Below, piece after piece: positions 58,972 to 64,000 of a DNA stretch of 64,000 bases. A program made the translations under genes and the position numbers. The stretch's first letter is position 1. Each line of letters begins with the position of its first letter. Source of the DNA: JAVVSK01 sp036654235 (GTDB lineage: Bacteria; Bacillota; Clostridia; Christensenellales; CAG-138); contig JAVVSK010000004.1 of NCBI GenBank assembly GCA_036654235.1, forward strand, positions 62,001-126,000, in the 5' to 3' direction. A model generated the notes under the pieces. The model searched no databases. It was not told where the DNA came from and saw nothing but the letters and a program-made list of their open reading frames with translations.

Positions 58972-60356
58972 TATATTATCTCCCCCTTGCCGCCTACTGT
59001 CATTTCGCTAACGCGAATCCTCGGCTGACCTACATTTGTCGGGATCGATCCGGACTGTGACCCACACATTCCCTGACCCATCCACATAGATTTTCCAATG
59101 CGGTCTATCTTATTTAAAACAACCGCGCCTTTTCCTATAAGCGTCGCACCGCGAACGGGACAAACAATCTCACCGTTCTTCACCCAATAGCCTTCAAGAA
59201 CTGAAAAATTGAATTCTCCGGTAAGAGGATTTACAGAGCCACCGCCCATGTAGGCTGCATATAGTCCAGTTCCCATCGACTTTATCATCTCATTCTCGTC
59301 GTCTTTTCCCGGGGCGAAGAAGGTATTCGTCATACGCGAAGTCGGAGCGAAAGTATAATCCTGTCTCCTGCTGCTTCCCGTTAATGGATGATTCATTATT
59401 CTGGCACCTAGCATATCGACGAGATAGGTCTTTAAGATTCCGTTTTCAATTAGAATATTCCGCTGGGTTTTAGTTCCCTCGTCGTCAACGCGAACGGTTC
59501 CCCATTCTCCGGGAAGCGTTCCGTCGTCAACCGCCGTAACGATATCGCTCGCTATTTTTTGACCTAGCTTCCCGCAAAATTCGGAATTGCCCTTAGCTAC
59601 GCTTGTTGCCTCGAGAGAATGAACACAAGCTTCATGAAGTATAACGCCACCAAAACCGCCATCTATAACGACGGGAAATCTCCCTGATGGACATTGTTTC
59701 GCATGCAGCATAGTAACCGCAGTTTTCGCCACCTGTCTTCCCGTTGCTTCAATATCGATTAAATCATATGCCGAAAAATCCGTTCCAAGCCCCGGTCCTG
59801 AATATCCAAGTTGCGCCTCGTTACCGTTCATCGCGACCGCTTCGAGAAAAATACGCGTCCGCGGCTGTCTGTCCGAAACCGCCAGACCATCACTATTAAA
59901 AACAAAAATACGCCTATCTATATCAAGATAGCTCGTTTGAACCTGAGAAATCTCCGGCGAATAGTTCTTAGCCACAGCCGATCCATTTTTCATGAGCGCA
60001 ATTCTCGAAGCGTTATCAATAGACGAAAAAGGTTTGCTTAAAGGAATCGAATAATCTTTTATTGCTATTGACTTGCTTTCACATTCCTTTAGCCCGGTAA
60101 TGACTGCGCTCGCTGCTTTTGCCGCAAACATAAGTCCGTCTTCGCTTGTATCCGCCGTATAGGCGTAAGCACATTTGTTACCCTTTAATACACGAACGCC
60201 GGCTCCATGCTTTCTCGTATAATTAGCATTCTCAACGTTTCCATCCGTCATAGAGATTGAATTTCCCTCAGTATCTTCCATGAACAGTTCGGAAAAATCA
60301 CCGCCCGTCATAAGGGCTTCATCAAGCACTTTTTGTGCCAACTGCTTATCAATCAA
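58971..60356 (-). CDS. tldD: TldD metalloprotease subunit
   Basis: A 461-residue zinc metalloprotease subunit. The metal motif is HEACVH in GVILHEACVHSLEA (HExxxH as in TldD), with further support in GSSRRQDYTFAPTSRMTNTFF and GMCGSQSGSIPTNVGQP. TTG 60356 is the start, ten bases after GGAGG. First gene of tldD-pmbA. The pair is widespread and housekeeping in many bacteria and archaea. Confidence 0.92.
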   Translation of the reverse strand: MIDKQLAQKVLDEALMTGGDFSELFMEDTEGNSISMTDGNVENANYTRKHGAGVRVLKGNKCAYAYTADTSEDGLMFAAKAASAVITGLKECESKSIAIKDYSIPLSKPFSSIDNASRIALMKNGSAVAKNYSPEISQVQTSYLDIDRRIFVFNSDGLAVSDRQPRTRIFLEAVAMNGNEAQLGYSGPGLGTDFSAYDLIDIEATGRQVAKTAVTMLHAKQCPSGRFPVVIDGGFGGVILHEACVHSLEATSVAKGNSEFCGKLGQKIASDIVTAVDDGTLPGEWGTVRVDDEGTKTQRNILIENGILKTYLVDMLGARIMNHPLTGSSRRQDYTFAPTSRMTNTFFAPGKDDENEMIKSMGTGLYAAYMGGGSVNPLTGEFNFSVLEGYWVKNGEIVCPVRGATLIGKGAVVLNKIDRIGKSMWMGQGMCGSQSGSIPTNVGQPRIRVSEMTVGGKGEII

Positions 60357-60382
60357 TTTACATTTACCTCCAAAAAAATTCT

Positions 60383-60892
60383 TTATATTGTTTTATTGAA
60401 AAAAGGCTTTATCTCGTTTAAAAATGATCCACCATTTATTCCGTTATCATTATAATCAAAAAAAGATACTTCATCCTCTCCTAGTTTCATCGTTCCTCTG
60501 CTATTGAAAAAAATCTCGAAGGTTCCCGGCGTAAAGGCTGAAATTCTATATACAGACGGAAGATTCAGCTCATCAGGCAATAAAATTTCGGTTGCAAAAA
60601 TAGCCTGTGTCCAACCAAATAGAAAATTTTTCTTATAAAAATCAATATTAAAACAATATGTGCCACCCCTAAACACAAAGCCATTTGATCGCGCGACGAT
60701 AAGTTTTGAACTAAGCTCCATATCATCAGCAAACAAAGAAGAAAGCTGTTCAAACATTTTTTTATCAACAGCATCCATATCTTCATATTTTAGTTTATCA
60801 TTTTTATTTAAAACGATACTCAAGGTAAATATGAAACCAAAGAGTAATATCAGCGTCAATACACTAAGACCCACATATTTCATAACTTTCAT
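60383..60892 (-). CDS. Membrane-anchored protein of unknown function
   Basis: I do not recognise this 169-residue protein. An N-terminal helix YVGLSVLTLILLFGFIFTLSI anchors it with the rest outside; the soluble part is rich in aromatic residues and beta-strand-like segments (GFVFRGGTYCFNIDFYKKN, YRISAFTPGTFEIFFNSRG) and contains a single Cys. ATG follows GGGGGA. It lies 26 bases upstream of tldD in the same direction and may be cotranscribed. A promoter is visible 30 bases ahead. Confidence 0.65.
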   Translation of the reverse strand: MKVMKYVGLSVLTLILLFGFIFTLSIVLNKNDKLKYEDMDAVDKKMFEQLSSLFADDMELSSKLIVARSNGFVFRGGTYCFNIDFYKKNFLFGWTQAIFATEILLPDELNLPSVYRISAFTPGTFEIFFNSRGTMKLGEDEVSFFDYNDNGINGGSFLNEIKPFFNKTI

Positions 60893-60923
60893 TTACAAAT
60901 CCCCCAATTAACAACATACTTTT

Positions 60924-60951
60924 ATTATAACACAGTGTCATTTAAAAACAA
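60924..60951 (-). promoter_or_regulatory. Promoter of the 60.4 kb unknown gene and perhaps tldD-pmbA
   Basis: Minus strand TTGTTT (60951-60946), 16-base spacer, TATAAT (60929-60924). Confidence 0.45.
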
Positions 60952-60977
60952 GATGCAGAGATGCAAAATTTAAAAGT
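60935..60977 (+). repeat. Imperfect direct repeat, copy 1
   Basis: The 43-base unit begins GTGTCATTTAAAAACAAGATG and ends ATGCAAAATTTAAAAGT. Copy 2 is at 61274-61317; the first 21 bases differ at two positions, the last 17 at two. Copy 1 overlaps the promoter of the 60.4 kb gene. Confidence 0.6.
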
Positions 60978-61273
60978 CCGGGTTTTAAATTTTTCTTTTT
61001 TAAAAACTCGAAAGGCTTAAACCAGCTAATGTTTTATCAGATTTTCTGTTTATATGTTACACAGTGATTTGCAATTTAATATAATATAAAAAATAGTGCC
61101 AAAGTAAAACTTGGAGAAAAAGCTGACCGTCACAAAGTCATAAGTATTGGTAAAATAATATTCTGAAAAAGGCATGCACTTTTTCAGTGCTATAAGAAAA
61201 GCTTTAACTTCCATTTTAAAATCCTTCTCAAGCTTTTTATTTCTCAACTGTCGAAAATATGATTATATATGCG

Positions 61274-61317
61274 GTATCATTTGAAAACAAGATGGTCTAT
61301 ATGCCGAATTTAAAAGT
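61274..61317 (+). repeat. Imperfect direct repeat, copy 2
   Basis: The 44-base partner of 60935-60977, starting GTATCATTTGAAAACAAGATG and ending ATGCCGAATTTAAAAGT, about 340 bases downstream. The interval between the copies, and the rest of 60978-61462, is AT-rich. A 65-codon minus-strand frame (61050-61247) with a possible internal start at 61214 has no recognisable homology, so I do not call it a gene. No inverted-repeat ends of a mobile element are seen. Confidence 0.55.
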
Positions 61318-61386
61318 TTATTCCTTAAAGCAAGTTATATATGTTATAAATTGTGCTTTTGGCTTTATTAAAATTCAAAAATACCT

Positions 61387-61439
61387 TATAATAATGAAAG
61401 GTATGTATGTGGCTTACGCAAAAAAAGTTTTTGCGTGCC
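61387..61439 (+). promoter_or_regulatory. iorA promoter -10 and leader hairpin
   Basis: A TATAAT (61387-61392) without a good -35 is followed by a leader stem ACGCAAAAA (61416-61424), loop AAG, TTTTTGCGT (61428-61436), extended by GGC/GCC. It lies between the transcription start and the ribosome site. Not followed by a T-run. Confidence 0.4.
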
Positions 61440-61462
61440 CTTATTTAAGGAGGTTGATTTCT

Positions 61463-63193
61463 TTGAAAAAATTACTGCTCGGAAACGAGGCGATAGCGCG
61501 CGGCGCTTATGAAGCCGGAGTGCGCGTAAGTAGCGCTTATCCGGGAACGCCTAGCACCGAAATAAACGAAAACGTCGCCCTTTATTCTGATATTTATTCC
61601 GAATGGGCTCCGAACGAAAAGGTAGCCGTTGAAGTCGCCCTTGGCGCCGCCATTTCCGGCGCGCGCAGTATGGCCTGTATGAAGCATGTCGGTTTAAACG
61701 TCGCTGCTGACCCGTTCTTTACCGCCGCTTATACCGGAATAAACGCCGGCATGGTCATAGTCGTCGCGGACGACCCCGGAATGCATTCCTCACAAGATGA
61801 ACAGGATACAAGGCTTTTAGCTCGTGCGGCTCATGCACCATGCCTCGATCCCTCTGACCCTCAGGAATGCAAGGATTTCATGAAATTGGCTTATGAAATC
61901 AGCGAAAAATACGATACACCCGTCATTGTTAGAATAACAACGCGAATAGCTCATGCCAGAACAATAGTTGAGCTCGGCGAAAGAACCAATGTTGAACTTC
62001 GTCCGTACCTTCGCAACAATAAAAAATTCGTTTCTATGCCCGGGAATATGATTGGCAGACATCTTTTTGTTGAATCACGCGAAAAAGACCTTTCTGTTGA
62101 AGCTTCCACCATGACGATAAACCGCCTTGAATGGAACGATAAAAAGTTGGGCGTTATAACAAGCGGTGCAGCTTATAATTACGTTAAGGAAGCTCTTCCG
62201 AATGCCTCCGTTTTAAAGCTCGGTCTCGCCTATCCTCTCCCCGAAACTCTAATAAAGGACTTCGCCTCTAAGGTTGAAGAACTTATAATCATCGAAGACA
62301 TGGAGCCGTTCTATGAAGATGCTATAAAGGCAATGGGAATAAAATGCAGTGGGAAAGCTTTCACCGGCGTTCAGGGTGAGCTTTTCGCGCGTAAGGTTGC
62401 AACTAAATTTAACGGAGCCCCCGAACCGGGCTCTATGAATACTTTGGGCATTCCAATGCGACCGCCCGTACTCTGCCCCGGATGTCCTCATCGCGGTCTT
62501 TACTATGTTTTAGGTAAGTTAAAACTAACCGTATGTTCAGATATCGGATGTTATACTTTAGGTGTACTTCCCCCGCTCAACGGAGTTGATACCTGCGTTT
62601 GCATGGGTGCATCTATCGGAATGGCACATGGCTTTGAAAAAGCGCGCGGTAAGGAACAAGCAAAAAAGACCGTCGCTGTATTGGGCGATTCAACTTTCTG
62701 CCATAGTGGTCTTACCGGGCTTTTAAATATGATGTACAATAAATCCGTCGGAACGGTTATAATAGCGGATAACTCAATAACCGGAATGACCGGTCATCAG
62801 AATAATCCGGCCAATGGATTAGATATTCACGGGAATCCTGCTCCGGCTATCGACCTTATTAAGCTCTGCGACGCTATGCATATTGAACACTGCGTAGTAG
62901 TCGATCCGTTTAACCTAAAAGAACTTGAACGGGTGTTAAAAGAAGAAACGCAAAGAGATGCGCTCTCCGTTATAATAACTCAACGTCCATGCGCCCTTAT
63001 TGTAAAACAACCCGGCATTCCCTACGTTTCGGATCCCGATAAATGCAAAAACTGCGGAATGTGCCTAAAAATCGGTTGCCCCGCGATTCGAAAAGTCGAA
63101 GGCGGAATTGCTATTGACCCAACTCAGTGCGTAGGCTGTGGATTGTGCAAAGAAGTTTGCCCGTTCTCGGCGCTTGACGTGAAAGGAGCGTAA
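61463..63193 (+). CDS. iorA: Indolepyruvate:ferredoxin oxidoreductase, alpha subunit
   Basis: A 576-residue TPP enzyme subunit that oxidatively decarboxylates aryl pyruvates from aromatic amino acids to aryl-acetyl-CoA, reducing ferredoxin. N-terminal pyrimidine-binding part with SSAYPGTPSTEINENV and DDPGMHSSQDEQDTR; TPP/Mg motif GDSTFCHSGLTGLLNM with IADNSITGMTGHQNNP; two C-terminal 4Fe-4S clusters CKNCGMCLKIGCP and CVGCGLCKEVCP. TTG 61463 is the start: AAGGAGG lies nine bases upstream and it gives MKKLLLGNEAIARGAY; the frame is open further upstream without support. Followed by iorB after seven bases. Confidence 0.95.
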   Translation: MKKLLLGNEAIARGAYEAGVRVSSAYPGTPSTEINENVALYSDIYSEWAPNEKVAVEVALGAAISGARSMACMKHVGLNVAADPFFTAAYTGINAGMVIVVADDPGMHSSQDEQDTRLLARAAHAPCLDPSDPQECKDFMKLAYEISEKYDTPVIVRITTRIAHARTIVELGERTNVELRPYLRNNKKFVSMPGNMIGRHLFVESREKDLSVEASTMTINRLEWNDKKLGVITSGAAYNYVKEALPNASVLKLGLAYPLPETLIKDFASKVEELIIIEDMEPFYEDAIKAMGIKCSGKAFTGVQGELFARKVATKFNGAPEPGSMNTLGIPMRPPVLCPGCPHRGLYYVLGKLKLTVCSDIGCYTLGVLPPLNGVDTCVCMGASIGMAHGFEKARGKEQAKKTVAVLGDSTFCHSGLTGLLNMMYNKSVGTVIIADNSITGMTGHQNNPANGLDIHGNPAPAIDLIKLCDAMHIEHCVVVDPFNLKELERVLKEETQRDALSVIITQRPCALIVKQPGIPYVSDPDKCKNCGMCLKIGCPAIRKVEGGIAIDPTQCVGCGLCKEVCPFSALDVKGA

Positions 63194-63200
63194 ATTAATT

Positions 63201-63773
63201 ATGATGAATATAGTTATTGTCGGAGTTGGCGGTCAAGGAACACTGCTCGCCAGTAAAATTTTAGGCACTCTCGCTCAAAATAATAATTACGATGTGCGCG
63301 TTAGCGAAGTTCATGGAATGAGCCAGCGCGGTGGAAGCGTCGTTACCTACGTTCGAATGAGTAACGACATTAAGCTTTATTCGACTATTGTCGAACAGGA
63401 ACAGGCGGACGTCGTTTTAGCTTTCGAAAATCTCGAGGCTCTTCGCTCCCTACCATATATAAAACATGGCGGAACTATGATAGTCAATACTCAGGAGATT
63501 CTCCCCATGCCCGTAATAACGGGTGCCGCCGAATACCCTTCCGATTGTCTCGAACGAATTAAGGCGGTTGTAAATACGATAGCTCTCGACGCAACCGGTA
63601 TTGCACATGAATGCGGAACATATCGCGCGGCGAATGTAGTATTATTAGGTGTTCTCGCTAAAAAAATGCCATTTGCCCGTGAAGAATGGATTACGGCTAT
63701 TACTGAAAATGTAAAGCCCAAATTCCTCGAAATGAATATTAAGGCATTTGACCGCGGCTACGATATAAACTGA
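63201..63773 (+). CDS. iorB: Indolepyruvate:ferredoxin oxidoreductase, beta subunit
   Basis: The 190-residue gamma/beta-type subunit of the same complex. It begins MNIVIVGVGGQGTLLASKILG, followed by EVHGMSQRGGSVVTYVRMS and DVVLAFENLEALRSLPYI, and ends in the typical short helical part. AAAGGAGCG lies upstream. Forms the iorAB operon with a terminator after it. Fits an amino-acid-fermenting anaerobe with aromatic amino acid oxidation. Confidence 0.95.
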   Translation: MMNIVIVGVGGQGTLLASKILGTLAQNNNYDVRVSEVHGMSQRGGSVVTYVRMSNDIKLYSTIVEQEQADVVLAFENLEALRSLPYIKHGGTMIVNTQEILPMPVITGAAEYPSDCLERIKAVVNTIALDATGIAHECGTYRAANVVLLGVLAKKMPFAREEWITAITENVKPKFLEMNIKAFDRGYDIN

Positions 63774-63786
63774 TTTAAGAATTATA

Positions 63787-63829
63787 AAAAAAATGCGGAA
63801 CGGCTTTTTTACCCGCTCCGCATTTTTTT
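63787..63829. terminator. Bidirectional terminator between iorB and MATE gene
   Basis: AAAAAAATGCGGA (63787-63799) and TCCGCATTTTTTT (63817-63829), perfect 13-base arms, between convergent genes. Confidence 0.88.
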
Positions 63830-63833
63830 ATTG

Positions 63834-64000
63834 TCATTTTAAAGGTTTCGAGCCACTAAAAGAAGCGCAAGTGAGCCATTTTTTTGATCTAAATCTAAGC
63901 AAAGTCAAAACACCTCGCGAAACAACGTCGGAAACCATACCTATCCAAGCACCAAAAAGTCCCATGCCTAAAGGATAAGCAAAAACATAAGCTATTCCAA
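63834..64000 (-). CDS. MATE family transporter, C-terminal fragment (5' part outside window)
   Basis: The minus-strand frame is open from the window edge to TGA 63834. The visible 55 residues read GIAYVFAYPLGMGLFGAWIG then MVSDVVSRGVLTLLRFRSKKW, matching the last two helices of NorM/DinF-type MATE exporters (compare G-x-W-I-x-M-x-x-D-x-x-x-R in family ends). Not closely similar to the MATE gene at 21.6 kb at this level of inspection. Substrate unknown. Confidence 0.7.
   Translation of the reverse strand, partial: GIAYVFAYPLGMGLFGAWIGMVSDVVSRGVLTLLRFRSKKWLTCASFSGSKPLK

Noticed and set aside
57634..60356. TldD/PmbA as part of a RiPP biosynthesis locus
   Set aside because: No precursor peptide, YcaO or transporter genes nearby; pair looks housekeeping.
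61050..61247. Minus-strand frame of 65 codons in the gap before iorA
   Set aside because: Weak ribosome site only at an internal Met (61214), no recognised homology, AT-rich low-complexity composition; could be decayed sequence.
61259..61462. Extra 68 codons in frame before iorA
   Set aside because: AAGGAGG sits nine bases before TTG 61463, the -10 box lies inside the extension, and the family N-terminus begins at MKKLLLGNEA.
1..64000. CRISPR arrays, tRNA or rRNA genes, prophage
   Set aside because: No regularly spaced repeats, cloverleaf sequences, rRNA segments or phage structural genes were recognised on reading.

Overview
The window looks like chromosome of an anaerobic, endospore-forming member of the Clostridia (Bacillota), moderately AT-rich and tightly packed with genes. 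Support: a complete spoIIA operon (anti-anti-sigma, anti-sigma, sigma-F), two alpha/beta-type SASP genes, spmAB, and a ypeB-sleB-spoIIR group; an Asp23/AmaP/DUF2273 envelope cluster; the Firmicutes rplU-prp-rpmA operon with a Prp-cleavable L27; and strictly anaerobic amino-acid fermentation genes (ornithine oxidation, indolepyruvate:ferredoxin oxidoreductase). No rRNA, tRNA, CRISPR array, prophage or intact insertion sequence was seen.

Layout. 1-2.1 kb: truncated gene for a secreted BIG2-domain protein. 2.2-3.9 kb: folate cyclo-ligase and an amidohydrolase. 4.1-5.8 kb: spoIIA operon. 5.9-10.7 kb: ArsR-type regulator with two ABC exporter half-transporters, with a readable promoter and operator. 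10.7-11.9 kb: L21 leader, rplU, prp, rpmA. 11.9-14.5 kb: small DUF378 protein, RNase HI, PatB-type C-S lyase, two SASPs. 14.5-17.3 kb: a structured intergenic RNA candidate, trmL, nusB, and the Asp23 cluster. 17.4-21.4 kb: a divergent Spo0A-like regulator, a PHP protein, a TIGR01906 membrane protein, tsaD, secG. 21.5-27.4 kb: a MATE transporter and a CotH/lamin-tail - VTC - DUF4956 operon. 27.5-32.7 kb: spmBA, and divergently a probable cobalamin riboswitch with a DUF4430 lipoprotein, EcfT, and an unusual EcfA-EcfA'-S fusion.

32.8-46 kb is a fermentation block: oraE, oraS, ortB, ortA and ord (oxidative ornithine pathway, AdoCbl- and PLP-dependent), a decayed ISAs1 transposase, pta-ackA (acetyl-CoA to acetate plus ATP), a GNAT protein, ornithine carbamoyltransferase, a probable ornithine racemase, a membrane protein and cysS. 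46-48.8 kb: ypeB, sleB, spoIIR. 49-56.8 kb: one 2600-residue cyclic beta-1,2-glucan synthase-like gene. 56.8-60.9 kb: exodeoxyribonuclease III, the TldD/PmbA protease pair, a small membrane-anchored unknown. 61.4-63.8 kb: iorA-iorB; the window ends in the 3' part of a second MATE gene.

How it fits together. Ornithine (from arginine via carbamoyltransferase) would be racemised, rearranged by the B12 enzyme OraSE, oxidised by Ord and cleaved by OrtAB to acetyl-CoA and alanine; Pta and AckA recover ATP. The riboswitch-controlled ECF importer lies end-to-end with oraE and may supply the B12 cofactor. The most unusual items are the single-chain ECF A-A'-S protein with its two-hairpin riboswitch platform, the Spo0A-like protein with an eroded receiver, the CotH-VTC-DUF4956 operon with an altered CotH motif, and two unexplained structured intergenic RNAs.
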